In this document: positions 43,255 to 52,349 of the stretch, one piece after another
Layout: each line of letters starts with the position of its first letter
Numbering within the stretch: position 1 is the stretch's first letter
NCBI GenBank assembly: GCA_903926385.1
Contig: CAIYIS010000036.1
Location: 1-64,000 of the forward strand
Reading direction: 5' to 3'
Length of the DNA stretch: 64,000 nt
Source of the DNA: an uncultured Bacteroidota bacterium
GTDB taxonomy: Bacteria; Bacteroidota; Bacteroidia; 2-12-FULL-35-15
The notes under the pieces: generated by a model
What the model saw: only the letters and a program-made list of their open reading frames with translations
Told to the model about the DNA's origin: nothing
Database searches by the model: none
Made by a program: the position numbers and the translations under genes

Positions 43255-44826
43255 ATGAAAAAAGTATACTCCATTATTTTATTTATTGCAATCGCAATAA
43301 ATACAAATGCACAAGCACCATTAATTAAGTGGGAAAAATCTTTCGGAGGTTCAAGTGACGAGACAGCATTTGTAGTAAGGCAAACCTATGATGCAGGTTA
43401 TATTGTGCTTGGGCAAGCCAATTCCACTGATGGAGATTTAGCGGGAGAATTAGGAGGATATTGGTTAATAAAGTTAGATAGCACAGGTGCTATCCAATGG
43501 CAACAGTGTTATGACGGTGGTGGCTCATATTTGAATTCTTTAGATATTACATCAGACCATGGTTATGTAATTGCAGGGGGTGTAGGCAGGCCGCAAATAA
43601 GTGGCATTTTAGATTTTAATTTTGGTATAATAAAAATTGATTCTATTGGAACTATTCAATGGACAAAATCACTTGGAGGTTCTGATATTGATTTTGCAAA
43701 TTCTATAAAACAGACTAAGGATGGAGGATACATTGCGGCTGGTATTTCAAAGTCAAACAATGGTGATGTAAGTGGACATCATGGAGATACTCTTACATAT
43801 GATTATTGGATTGTGAAACTTGATAGTTCCGCAAACATTCAATGGCAAAAATCATATGGAGGAGTTTCTTCTTACTGTGGTTCAGATTCAGATGATGGGG
43901 CTTATGTAGTAAGACAAACAAAAGATGGTGGATATATTGCGGCTGGTTATACATATTCTAATAACGATGATGTAAGTGGAAATCATGGAGGAAGTGATTA
44001 TTGGATAATTAAACTTGACACGGTAGGCTCATTACTTTGGCAAAAATGTTTAGGCGGAAGCGGTAATGATTATGCCTATTCTTTAGAGCCAACTCTGGAA
44101 GGCGGGTTTATAGTTGCAGGAAGTACTAATTCATATAATGGAGATATAACTTCCTATCAGGGAAATCAAGATGCTTGGGTGGTTAAGCTCGATTCAATAG
44201 GGAATATTCAATGGCAAAATTCAATGGGTGGGAGTTCTGATGATTGTGCAAAATCGGTTAAACAAACTTCCGATGGAGGATTCATTGTTACAGGGGGTAC
44301 ACTTTCAAATGATGGAGAAGTTTTAGGAAATCATGGAAATTACGATTGCTGGGTTATTAAATTAGATTCTTCGGGAATAATACAGTGGCAGAAAACATTA
44401 GGAGGGACTCAACAAGATTTTGCTAATTCAGTTGAACAAACAAACGATCGAAGCTATATTTTAACTGGAGGTTCACTATCTAATGATGGTGATGTAACAG
44501 GACATCATGGCACTTATTGGTACGCTGATTGTTGGGTTGTAAAACTCGATACTGTTTTCGCAACAGCTATTACTGAAATCAATAATCAACAATCATCAAT
44601 TCATATTTCTCCAAACCCAACAACATCAGTTTTTTCTATATCTTCATTAGAAGAAAAAATAATAGAAATAGAAATTCATAACATTGTTGGTGAACTCATT
44701 TATAAAACAAGTACTACAACACCACAAACAACAATAGATTTAAGCAAACAACCAAAAGGAATTTATTTTGTGCAAGTAACAGACACTAACAAGAACGTAA
44801 CGAACAAGAAAATAATAATGCAATAA
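43255..44826 (+). CDS. T9SS-sorted secreted protein with eight-fold 'GGS-D...WVVKLDS' repeats
   Basis: The 523-residue protein has a signal peptide (MKKVYSIILFIAIAINTNAQ). About eight repeats of 50-60 residues follow, each of the form GGSSDDxAxSVxQTxDGGFIVxGxTxSNDGDVxGxHGxxDxWVVKLDSxGxIQWQ, probably the blades of a beta-propeller. The end is a T9SS sorting domain (ISPNPTTSVFSI ... NIVGELIYKT ... DLSKQPKGIYFVQV ... KKIIMQ). It should be a secreted or surface-held protein. The repeats are typical of Bacteroidota surface proteins of unknown ligand. Confidence 0.87.
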   Translation: MKKVYSIILFIAIAINTNAQAPLIKWEKSFGGSSDETAFVVRQTYDAGYIVLGQANSTDGDLAGELGGYWLIKLDSTGAIQWQQCYDGGGSYLNSLDITSDHGYVIAGGVGRPQISGILDFNFGIIKIDSIGTIQWTKSLGGSDIDFANSIKQTKDGGYIAAGISKSNNGDVSGHHGDTLTYDYWIVKLDSSANIQWQKSYGGVSSYCGSDSDDGAYVVRQTKDGGYIAAGYTYSNNDDVSGNHGGSDYWIIKLDTVGSLLWQKCLGGSGNDYAYSLEPTLEGGFIVAGSTNSYNGDITSYQGNQDAWVVKLDSIGNIQWQNSMGGSSDDCAKSVKQTSDGGFIVTGGTLSNDGEVLGNHGNYDCWVIKLDSSGIIQWQKTLGGTQQDFANSVEQTNDRSYILTGGSLSNDGDVTGHHGTYWYADCWVVKLDTVFATAITEINNQQSSIHISPNPTTSVFSISSLEEKIIEIEIHNIVGELIYKTSTTTPQTTIDLSKQPKGIYFVQVTDTNKNVTNKKIIMQ

Positions 44827-45073
44827 CCCTTGAAATACTTGACACGAAAAGAAAACACTACTGATAACATAAGTAGCCGTTGCACAACCCTCTTTTTAAA
44901 ACAAAAATAAAACAGAAACCGGAAAAACCGACCTCAATAGATGCGTTTTAAGAGAGGATGGGATTTTTGGGATGGAATGTAGTCTGCTAAATTGCCATTG
45001 CTATAAAGCGAAAAAATAAGTTTGTTGGTAAAATAAAGACTAATGCGAAAATAATTTGCAACAATTCAAAAAG
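44827..45073. other. Gap without recognised feature
   Basis: About 250 AT-rich bases between the T9SS gene and the DUF2314 gene. I see no terminator with a good stem and no clear -7 box. Confidence 0.4.
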
Positions 45074-45577
45074 GTGAAAAAAATAATAGTGTCGATAGCA
45101 GTTGTAATTGCATTTGCAAATTGCAATAACCATACTACAACAAAAAAAGAACGCCTAGGCGAGCCTGACATTTATTCGGTAACCGACCAGGATTCGGAAA
45201 TGAATGATGCCATTAAAACAGCTAAAGAAACACTCAACAAATTTAATGATGCTTTAAAAAGTGGCAATACTAATTATACCGACTTCTGCCTTAAAGTGCG
45301 GTTTAAAGCACCAAACGGATGGGAACATATTTGGCTCAGCGATATAAAAATTAAGGACAATAAGTATATTGGAGTGATTAGCGATTTACCTGATTCGACC
45401 ACAGAAGTAAACCTTGGCGATACCATACAAATAATCAACGAGCATATTACAGACTGGATGTATACTGATAACAAAAAATTACGCGGAGGCAATACAATTC
45501 GGTTATTAAGAAAACGAATGACCGAGACCGAAAGAAAACAGTTTGATACAAACAATAATCTGATAATAGAAGAATAA
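45074..45577 (+). CDS. DUF2314 (YegJ-like) lipoprotein
   Basis: From GTG 45074 the product has 167 residues: a short hydrophobic signal with FANCNN as a lipobox-like end, then DSEMNDAIKTAKETLNKFNDALKSG, FCLKVRFKAPNGWEHIWLSDI, GDTIQIINEHITDWMYTDNKKLRGGNTIRLLRKRM. These are hallmarks of DUF2314 (E-H-x-W, D-W-M-Y, G-G-x-T). The function of DUF2314 is unknown. A TTG start six codons upstream is also open. No ATG precedes the signal. Confidence 0.78.
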   Translation: MKKIIVSIAVVIAFANCNNHTTTKKERLGEPDIYSVTDQDSEMNDAIKTAKETLNKFNDALKSGNTNYTDFCLKVRFKAPNGWEHIWLSDIKIKDNKYIGVISDLPDSTTEVNLGDTIQIINEHITDWMYTDNKKLRGGNTIRLLRKRMTETERKQFDTNNNLIIEE

Positions 45578-46174
45578 TGATTCTCTGGAGTTTCTGTATC
45601 CAACTTGAACAGCTCCCTTCTTTTGTGCCCATAGCGAGGCCTCAGCGAACTTTGTGGTAAAAAAATATCTGTAATTCTATACTCAAAATTTTACAGCAAA
45701 CTATCATTCAAAAATTTTACAACTATCGAATTCTAAAATTCATTTTCAGAATTTGCGGCTAACTTTTATTCTATAAAACCACAAAAATAGAATTTCGGAA
45801 TTCTTTCAAAAACCCACATTTGTCAATGTTTTTGCCTGTTACAAGAGCTTCAAAAAAAGGCATCAATAAAATGCAAGTTGATTACTTCTTTAATCATTTT
45901 TCTTAATCGCCCTAGTTCAAATATGATAACAATCAATATCAAAAACGGGAGTAAATAAATCAAAAAAGCAGAAGTAATGAAAGGCTATATTTTACAATGT
46001 TTTTCGAACATAATTAAAGTGTAAAAACAGTGCAAACCTGCGAAAAGGCAGGATATTACATGACTTGGCTCATCATTCAGTTCGTAAAGGCTCTATACAT
46101 TTGTCCCGGTTTTTAAATAGAATGTTTCATTAAACACAATTTTGATTACAAAAAGAAAACAAAAAACAATTATT
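45578..46174. other. 597-base gap with the promoter region of redox module 1
   Basis: AT-rich with no gene. 45690-45810 holds AAATTTTAC / GAATTCTAAAATTC phrases. 45923-45936 is ATGATAACAATCAA, a near match to an FNR-type TTGAT-N4-ATCAA site. The right end contains the ATGA-N6-TCAT dyad and -7 box listed separately. Confidence 0.5.
46060..46103 (+). promoter_or_regulatory. Promoter and dyad operator of redox module 1
   Basis: ATGA-CTTGGC-TCAT (46060-46073, centre 46066.5) precedes the -7 box TACATTTG (46096-46103). Centre-to-box distance is 29.5 bases, the same as for module 2. This places the dyad near -42 from the expected start, typical of a class II CRP/FNR-type activator. Confidence 0.6.
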
Positions 46175-47110
46175 ATGGAAAAAGAAGATGACAAATCAGA
46201 CCGTAGGAAGTTTCTAAAGCTTGGCGCCATAGCAGGCGGAGCAGTACTGTTAGGTTCGGCAATGAGCAAAGCCGTATCACTCGACAGTGTTAAAGAAACC
46301 GGTGAGAAAATAAAAGTTCTTACAGCGGATGGTAAAGTGGTTGAAGTGGATAGTAGCGCAATTGCACATCCTTCGGCCGAAAAACTTGCTCAAATCTCAG
46401 TTCGTGACGGTATTCCCGGCCGCAAACTGATAATGGTAATAGATCTTGCCCGATGTGCGAATGCAAGAAAATGTGTAGAAGGATGCCAGAAGATGCACAA
46501 CTTGCTTCCTCCTATCGAGTACATGAAAGTAAGGAAAATGCAGGACACTCCGCTTACCTCTCCTTATTGGTTTCCTACAGCATGCTATCACTGCGACAAT
46601 CCTCCTTGTACAAAAGTTTGTCCTGTAGGTGCTACTTATAAACGTTCGGATGGAATTGTGGCTGTAGACAGCGACAGATGTATAGGTTGTAAATTTTGTA
46701 TGGCAGCTTGCCCGTACTCGGCTCGTACCTTTAACTTTGGCCGACCAGAACAAAGGGAATATAATGAAACCCACAAACGATGCGATACACAAGTAAATTG
46801 CTGTGTAAGTAATGGAGGAATTGAAGGTACTGTTTCTAAATGCGATTTTTGCCCATCTCATGCTGCCGAAGGCACTTTGCCAATGTGTGTAACCGAATGC
46901 CCGAACGGAACAATTTTTTACGGAGATGAAATAGAAGATGTGGTTACAAACGGTGAAGACACTTTCAGATTGAAAAAATTATTGAGAGACAGAGCCGGAT
47001 ATCGCGAAATGGAAGAGTTAGGAACTAAACCACGTGTGTATTTCTTACCACCGGTGAAACGTAATTTCCCATTCGAAGAAGCGACTGAAGTATATAATAC
47101 AAAAGAATAA
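46175..47110 (+). CDS. Tat-exported four-cluster ferredoxin subunit (NrfC/PsrB-like), module 1
   Basis: From ATG 46175 the product has 311 residues. A twin-arginine signal (DRRKFLKLGAIAGGAVLLGS, RR at 10-11) predicts export of the folded protein. Four Cys groups follow: CANARKCVEGC, CYHCDNPPCTKVCPVG, CIGCKFCMAACPYS and CDFCPSHAAEGTLPMCVTECP. This is the DmsB/PsrB/NrfC pattern for four [4Fe-4S] clusters, facing the periplasm. It probably transfers electrons between the NrfD-like quinol protein (next gene, 21-base gap) and another redox partner. The molybdopterin subunit that normally accompanies it is absent. A frame extension to a TTG at 46142 would put 11 residues before the Tat signal and is unlikely. 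Confidence 0.9.
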   Translation: MEKEDDKSDRRKFLKLGAIAGGAVLLGSAMSKAVSLDSVKETGEKIKVLTADGKVVEVDSSAIAHPSAEKLAQISVRDGIPGRKLIMVIDLARCANARKCVEGCQKMHNLLPPIEYMKVRKMQDTPLTSPYWFPTACYHCDNPPCTKVCPVGATYKRSDGIVAVDSDRCIGCKFCMAACPYSARTFNFGRPEQREYNETHKRCDTQVNCCVSNGGIEGTVSKCDFCPSHAAEGTLPMCVTECPNGTIFYGDEIEDVVTNGEDTFRLKKLLRDRAGYREMEELGTKPRVYFLPPVKRNFPFEEATEVYNTKE

Positions 47111-47131
47111 TTTTTATTAAAAAATAAACTT

Positions 47132-48508
47132 ATGTTAGAAGAAAATAATAGAAAAGAAAGTACCCAATACGAAACCTTTACACAGGAAGAGTATATGGTA
47201 ATGAAGGATGATTTACTTCGTCCGATGCGAAAAATAAGACTAGGCGGTAAAGTTTGGATTGGATTTTTAATCATGGTTTGCTGTGCCGGTATTTATGCTT
47301 ATTATATACAGGAAACAAAAAGTAAATACGTTACCGTTTCGCTTAGAGATACAACATTCTGGGGAGTTTACATTTCTAACTTTGTGTTTTTTGTGGCACT
47401 TAGTTTAGTGGGTGTACTTATGTCGGCTGTGCTTAAACTCACCAATTTCGAATGGTACAGACCACTTTCCAGAATAGCAGAGATTATAGCAGTGGCTGCT
47501 ATTATGCTTGCGGGAGTTAGTATTGTTGCGGCAATGGGTCGTCCGGACAGACTACATTATTTGGTAATTCACGGGCGTATTCAATCTCCTATTGTTTGGG
47601 ATATCATAGTTATTATGACGTATCTGGCGACAAGTTTGGTTTTGCTCTACATACCTTTAATTCCATCTTTGGCAACCTGTAAAAATCACTTGACCAATTT
47701 ACCAAAATGGCAACTGAAAATGTATAATTTTCTTTCTTTTGGTTGGGAAGGAACTCCTGAACAATGGAAAATATTAAAAAGAACAGTAAAGGTTTTGACT
47801 GTATTAGTTATTCCTCTTGGTATTTCCATCCATACGGTTACGGCATGGCTTTTTGCTACTACACTAAGAGCAGAATGGGATAGTGCAAACTTGGGAGCGT
47901 ATTTCGTTTCGGGAGCCTTCTTATTAGGTGTGTCTGCAATGATATTGGCTATTTACATATTCAGGAAAGCCTATAATCTGGAAAAATACCTAACCGAAAT
48001 GCACTTTGATAAGCTCGGAAAAGTGCTAGTGTTAATGTCTTTAATTTATGGCTACTTTAACATTAATGAATTTTTAGTACCGGCTTATAAAATGTCGGGA
48101 TTGGTTAGTGATAAATTGAAAAATTTATTCAATGGCGAAGAGTCTGTGTTTTTCTGGTCAGTTTTGTTATTCGGAATTGTGTTACCTTCCATTTTACCAT
48201 TATTCAAGAAAATGAGAAAACCTTTACCGTTAACCCTTTTAGCCCTGGGGGTGTTTATTGCAGGTTGGTTTAAACGCTACTTGATTGTTATTCCTGGCCA
48301 GGCCGATCCATATCTTCCTATTCAAAATGTTCCGGATTCATGGAGACATTACAGTCCAAGTTTGGTGGAATGGACAATTGTTGCTGCAACCTTTGCAGCC
48401 ATGATGTTAATTGTAACATTGTTTTCGAAGTTTTTCCCTATCATTTCTGTTTGGGAAGTAGCCGAAGGCAGACTGGAAGGTAAAGAAGAAATAATAAACT
48501 ATAAATAA
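47132..48508 (+). CDS. NrfD/PsrC-family membrane protein, module 1
   Basis: The 458-residue protein has about ten hydrophobic segments. The first follows a charged N-terminal tail (KVWIGFLIMVCCAGIYAYYIQ), and internal hallmarks are FWGVYISNFVFFVALSLVGVLMSAVL and GRPDRLHYLVIHGRIQSPIVWD. The family binds quinol near the periplasmic side and lacks redox cofactors, so electrons must pass to the ferredoxin subunit. Its length is closer to ActC/PsrC-like members with ten helices than to the ~320-residue NrfD. It ends WEVAEGRLEGKEEIINYK and is followed eight bases later by the Ig-like protein gene. Confidence 0.9.
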   Translation: MLEENNRKESTQYETFTQEEYMVMKDDLLRPMRKIRLGGKVWIGFLIMVCCAGIYAYYIQETKSKYVTVSLRDTTFWGVYISNFVFFVALSLVGVLMSAVLKLTNFEWYRPLSRIAEIIAVAAIMLAGVSIVAAMGRPDRLHYLVIHGRIQSPIVWDIIVIMTYLATSLVLLYIPLIPSLATCKNHLTNLPKWQLKMYNFLSFGWEGTPEQWKILKRTVKVLTVLVIPLGISIHTVTAWLFATTLRAEWDSANLGAYFVSGAFLLGVSAMILAIYIFRKAYNLEKYLTEMHFDKLGKVLVLMSLIYGYFNINEFLVPAYKMSGLVSDKLKNLFNGEESVFFWSVLLFGIVLPSILPLFKKMRKPLPLTLLALGVFIAGWFKRYLIVIPGQADPYLPIQNVPDSWRHYSPSLVEWTIVAATFAAMMLIVTLFSKFFPIISVWEVAEGRLEGKEEIINYK

Positions 48509-48516
48509 TAAACAAG

Positions 48517-49065
48517 ATGAAAAATATAATATATAAAATTGCTATTCTGGCATCGTTTATATTGGTAGTGATGCCAACGTTTGCTCAGGATAAAGAAGCA
48601 AAAATCGCGTTGAAATTTGATAAAGTCGACTCTACCAATGTTTGCAAAGTTTCTGTTACTTCAGAAGGTGCAGCGGTTAAGGGGGTAAGCGTAAGTTTAT
48701 TTGTAAAACGCATGTTAAGCGACTTAATAATTGGAGAGCCTGGAACTACAGATGAGAGTGGAATGGCTAGTTTTACCGTACCAAAAGATATTCCTTCATC
48801 TGATGGAAATCTGACCTTAGTTGCTAAAATTATTGATGACGAAAATTATAAAAACACCCAAAGTAAAGGCGATGTAAATTGGGGAGTCGTTGTTGTAAGC
48901 GATAATTGTAATGTTGACGAACGCTCCATGTCGGCAGCCAGAAACAGAGCACCGGTATATTTAATAGCCACATCAATTTTTATTATCACTTTGGTTTGGG
49001 GCACATTAATATGGGCGGTTTTACAAGTATTTAAAATGAAACGAATAGTTAAACAAAAAAAATAA
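48517..49065 (+). CDS. Membrane-anchored Ig-like protein of redox module 1
   Basis: The 182-residue product has a Sec signal (MKNIIYKIAILASFILVVMPTFAQ), a ~110-residue beta domain (VCKVSVTSEGAAVKGVSVSLFVKR ... DESGMASFTVPKD ... GNLTLVAKIIDDE, the look of an Ig-like/carboxypeptidase-regulatory fold) and one C-terminal helix (VYLIATSIFIITLVWGTLIWAVLQVF) with a basic tail. No haem, iron-sulfur or metal motif is visible. It is probably a structural or assembly subunit holding the periplasmic proteins to the membrane. Module 2 has a longer homologue with two such domains. Confidence 0.75.
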   Translation: MKNIIYKIAILASFILVVMPTFAQDKEAKIALKFDKVDSTNVCKVSVTSEGAAVKGVSVSLFVKRMLSDLIIGEPGTTDESGMASFTVPKDIPSSDGNLTLVAKIIDDENYKNTQSKGDVNWGVVVVSDNCNVDERSMSAARNRAPVYLIATSIFIITLVWGTLIWAVLQVFKMKRIVKQKK

Positions 49066-49133
49066 TAAGATAAATAAAGTTCAATAAAAACAAGTTCAAT
49101 AAATAGTTAAACAAACAATTAAAATTAAATGTT

Positions 49134-49559
49134 ATGAAAAAAGTAAATCAAATTGCTCTACTACTGAGCGCAGGTGTTTTCTTAGTTGCTATGTCTTTTG
49201 GTACCGCCAAAGCACAGGCAAAGCCTAAAGGGAAAGAATGGAAAGTGGCCGATGCTGACGCAAAAAAGAAAAGTGCTGTAAAGAATGATGACGAAGCAAC
49301 CATTAAAGCAGGTAAAGATGTTTGGAATGTTCAATGCAAATCGTGTCATGGTGCAAAAGGATTAGGAGATGGTCCTAAAGCAGAAAAAATTGACATTTCT
49401 TGTGGTGATTTTTCATCAAAAGAAATTCAGGATTTATCTGATGGTGCGCTTTTCTATAAAACTACTGAGGGAAGAAAACCAATGCCATCTTTCAAAGAAA
49501 AACTAAGCGATACTGAACGCTGGCAAGTAGTAGCGTATATCAGAACGCTGAAAAAATAA
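49134..49559 (+). CDS. Periplasmic monohaem cytochrome c, module 1
   Basis: The 141-residue protein has a Sec signal (MKKVNQIALLLSAGVFLVAMSFGTAKAQ), a Lys-rich linker, haem motif CKSCH (68-72) and probable axial Met117 in GRKPMPSF. It ends RWQVVAYIRTLKK as class I cytochromes do. An extra Cys in ISCGDF (Cys90) is kept in both copies. It is about 75% identical to the module 2 cytochrome. It probably carries electrons away from the ferredoxin/NrfD-like unit. Confidence 0.92.
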   Translation: MKKVNQIALLLSAGVFLVAMSFGTAKAQAKPKGKEWKVADADAKKKSAVKNDDEATIKAGKDVWNVQCKSCHGAKGLGDGPKAEKIDISCGDFSSKEIQDLSDGALFYKTTEGRKPMPSFKEKLSDTERWQVVAYIRTLKK

Positions 49560-49578
49560 TTACTTTAAGTAATTATCC

Positions 49579-49667
49579 AAAACCCACAATTGATATAATT
49601 AAGACTCCCGAAAGCTCTGTTTTCTTAACAACTTTTGGGCTCTTGATTTATATCAATTGTGGGTTTT
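49579..49667. terminator. Long inverted repeat after module 1 (terminator-like)
   Basis: A perfect 20-bp stem (49579-49598 with 49648-49667) encloses a 49-base loop and ends in a T-run. The loop is large for a simple terminator and contains further partial pairing. An overlapping TTGATTTATATCAA (49643-49656) is a perfect FNR-consensus palindrome. Confidence 0.55.
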
Positions 49668-49942
49668 TATAAGTTTAACACCAACCCACGGCTCACCAAT
49701 TTGGTATTAAACATTGACCTCTGTATTCCCTATAAACAGAGACATTTCTTCTAAATTCCCCTCTCCATTTTTGTATTAGTTTATTGCTATACTCACTTAA
49801 TCTATTAGTCGTCTCAAGCCTCAAAACAGCAGTATGTATGACAAATGTCATAAATTGTATAGTTTTAAGCGTATACTTTTGCTTCCGATAAGACGCTTAG
49901 ACAAGCATAAATAACATTATATCAATAATAAAAAATAATATC
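49668..49942. other. Gap with promoter region of redox module 2
   Basis: AT-rich with no gene. It contains the promoter/dyad entry that follows; nothing else was recognised. Confidence 0.5.
49837..49881 (+). promoter_or_regulatory. Promoter and dyad operator of redox module 2
   Basis: TATGACAAATGTCATA (49837-49852) is a perfect inverted repeat of seven bases around two; its core is ATGA-N6-TCAT with centre 49844.5. The -7 box TACTTTTG is at 49874-49881 and a TTG lies 16 bases before it. Centre-to-box distance is 29.5 bases, equal to module 1. Confidence 0.7.
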
Positions 49943-50884
49943 ATGAATAACGAAGATAACCAATCAGACCGCAGAAAGTTTCTGAAATACGGATTTCTTG
50001 CTGCCGGACTCACAGTAGTCGGTGGTGGTTTACAAAAAGTTCTTTCACAGGATAAAGATAAAGATGCAGGGAAGAAAGTAAAAGTAATGACCACTGACGG
50101 AAAAGTTATAGAAGTGGACGATGCCCATTGTAAGGCAGCTCAATCTTGTTGCTCTCCGGCTACCCCTGAAGGAGCTAGACAAGGAATTCCAGGAAAGAAG
50201 TTTGTTATGGTAATTGACTTGTCACGTTGTGGTCATGAACTAAAATGTCAGCATTCTTGCCAAAGGTACCATCACCTTTCCGGTATGAATGTATGGTTGA
50301 AAGTTTTCAAAATGCAAGAAGGAGAACACACGGCCCCTTATTGGATGCCTAAGCCTTGTATGCATTGCGACAAACCACCATGTGTAAAAGTTTGTCCGGT
50401 AAGTGCTACTTTTAAAAGAGAGGATGGTATTGTGCTTGTGGATAACACTCGCTGCATCGGTTGTCGATTCTGTATGGCTGCCTGTCCTTATTCAACCCGA
50501 TCATTTAATTGGGAAGAGCCACAATTGTTAAATGAGACAACAGGCGTAGTATACTCTCCTGAAACAGGTTTCCCGCAAAAGAAAGGAACGGTTGAAAAAT
50601 GTGACTTTTGCCCAGATATGCTAAAACAAGGGAAACTTCCACATTGCGTAACAGCCTGTCCAAATGGAGTCTTTTTTATGGGAGATCTTAACGAAGATAC
50701 AGTTTCAAACGGTGCAGAAACTGTCCGTTTTAGCAAACTAATAAAAGATAAAGGAGGCTACAGATTGAACGAGATACTAGGTACCGAACCAAGTGTATAT
50801 TATCTTCCAGCTGTAAAACGTCTGTTCCCTTTCCAAGATCCACTTCCTGGTGAAAGTAATGAAGATAAAGAAAAAAAAGGATAG
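49943..50884 (+). CDS. Tat-exported four-cluster ferredoxin subunit, module 2
   Basis: The 313-residue homologue of the 46175 product has Tat signal SDRRKFLKYGFLAAGL and Cys groups CGHELKCQHSCQRYH, CMHCDKPPCVKVCPVS, CIGCRFCMAACPYS and CDFCPDMLKQGKLPHCVTACP. An extra CKAAQSCC segment appears between the signal and the first cluster and has no counterpart in module 1. It should hold four [4Fe-4S] clusters in the periplasm and partner the NrfD-like protein encoded 91 bases downstream. No catalytic subunit is adjacent. Confidence 0.9.
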   Translation: MNNEDNQSDRRKFLKYGFLAAGLTVVGGGLQKVLSQDKDKDAGKKVKVMTTDGKVIEVDDAHCKAAQSCCSPATPEGARQGIPGKKFVMVIDLSRCGHELKCQHSCQRYHHLSGMNVWLKVFKMQEGEHTAPYWMPKPCMHCDKPPCVKVCPVSATFKREDGIVLVDNTRCIGCRFCMAACPYSTRSFNWEEPQLLNETTGVVYSPETGFPQKKGTVEKCDFCPDMLKQGKLPHCVTACPNGVFFMGDLNEDTVSNGAETVRFSKLIKDKGGYRLNEILGTEPSVYYLPAVKRLFPFQDPLPGESNEDKEKKG

Positions 50885-50975
50885 AATCTCATTTCAAATT
50901 GTAAAAATTTAGGAGTGCATTAGAAATTAGCTGACGATTAAGGGAAGCATTATTAAAAATAAATTATAGTTGACA

Positions 50976-52349
50976 ATGGAAAATAAAGAAAGAAAAGAAT
51001 TGACGGAAACTGAAGCAATTGATTTATTGCATGAGTTAAACGAGGATATGTTGCCAAAAAAATTCGGCATAGTTGGTAATTCATGGACTGCGCTGCTTGT
51101 GATCATGCTTTTGACAGGTATTTATTGCTATATCAATCAAATAAGAAATGGTTTGTCAATTACAGGTATGAGGGATTTTGTGTTTTGGGGAATTTACATT
51201 TCCAATTTTGTGTTTTTCGTTGCCATAAGTTTGGTAGGATCATTAATAACAGCGGTATTATATCTATTAAAAGTTGAGTGGAGAGCACCATTATCTAGAA
51301 TATCTGAAGTAATTGCAGTTTCTGCAATTGTTTTCGCTGGTTTAATTATCATTGTAGATATGGGGCGACCAGACAGGATGATAAATATGGCACTTCACGG
51401 GAGAATTCAATCACCAATTATTTGGGATGTAATGGTTGTATCTACTTATATGACGCTTAGTTTTCTGCTGTTGTATTTCCCACTTCTTCCTGGTATCGCA
51501 TTTTGCAGAGACCGTTTAAAAGGAATACCAAAATGGCAACATAAGATGTATCAAATTCTATCATTGGGATGGAAATACAGTCCTCAACAATATGCTGTAG
51601 TTAAAAAAGCAATTACCATTTTATCAATAATTATTATTCCGGTGGCTCTTTGTATACATACCGTAACATCTTGGCTATTTGCAAGTACCTACAGACCTGG
51701 ATGGGATAGTACCAACTTTGGAGCATATTTTGTATCAGGGGCATTTTTGGTTGGTTCCGGAGGAGTTGTGGCGGGGATGTATATCCTAAGACAATTCAAT
51801 CCTGCGTATAAAAAATATCTTACTGATATGCATTTTGATAAGATGGGTAGGCTTTTGGCACTTCTTGCTTTGGTGTATGCATACTTCTCAATTAACGAGT
51901 ATCTTATTCCGGCATACAAAATGAAAGGGGAAGAAGCTGGCCACCTCAACGAATTATTTACAGGCTATTATGCACCAATGTTCTGGTCGGTACAGTTTTT
52001 TGGTATGATTCTCCCTATTTTGGTTCTTATGTTTAAAAAAGGTAGAAAACCATTACCAATGTTTATAATGGCAGTTTTTGTAATTGTTGGTGCGTGGTTT
52101 AAACGCTATTTGATTGTAATTCCTACTATGTCTTTTCTGCCAGTGCAGGAAATTCCGGAAGCGTGGAAACATTATTCTCCCACGTTTCAGGAGTGGGCAA
52201 TTACGGGAGGTTCATTAGCTGGTGCACTTTTGCTTATCACACTATTTGTAAGATTTTTTCCTATCATCTCAGTATGGGAAGTTGCAGAAGAAAAAGGAGT
52301 GTCTCATGATATTATTTACACACATTTACACGAAGGAAATGAAAAATAA
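50976..52349 (+). CDS. NrfD/PsrC-family membrane protein, module 2
   Basis: From ATG 50976 the product has 457 residues and aligns along its whole length with the module 1 protein, e.g. FWGIYISNFVFFVAISLVGSLITAVL, MGRPDRMINMALHGRIQSPIIWDVM, CIHTVTSWLFASTYRPGWDSTNFGAYFVSGAFL and FINEYLIPAYKM-type segments. It is a quinol-interacting membrane subunit. The last 11 bases overlap the start of the next gene (ATG 52339), which supports co-translation. Confidence 0.9.
   Translation: MENKERKELTETEAIDLLHELNEDMLPKKFGIVGNSWTALLVIMLLTGIYCYINQIRNGLSITGMRDFVFWGIYISNFVFFVAISLVGSLITAVLYLLKVEWRAPLSRISEVIAVSAIVFAGLIIIVDMGRPDRMINMALHGRIQSPIIWDVMVVSTYMTLSFLLLYFPLLPGIAFCRDRLKGIPKWQHKMYQILSLGWKYSPQQYAVVKKAITILSIIIIPVALCIHTVTSWLFASTYRPGWDSTNFGAYFVSGAFLVGSGGVVAGMYILRQFNPAYKKYLTDMHFDKMGRLLALLALVYAYFSINEYLIPAYKMKGEEAGHLNELFTGYYAPMFWSVQFFGMILPILVLMFKKGRKPLPMFIMAVFVIVGAWFKRYLIVIPTMSFLPVQEIPEAWKHYSPTFQEWAITGGSLAGALLLITLFVRFFPIISVWEVAEEKGVSHDIIYTHLHEGNEK

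Noticed and set aside
45923-45936. FNR site controlling module 1
   Set aside because: ATGATAACAATCAA is a near match, but it lies ~166 bases upstream of the -7 box, too far for ordinary activation, so it is kept only as a note.
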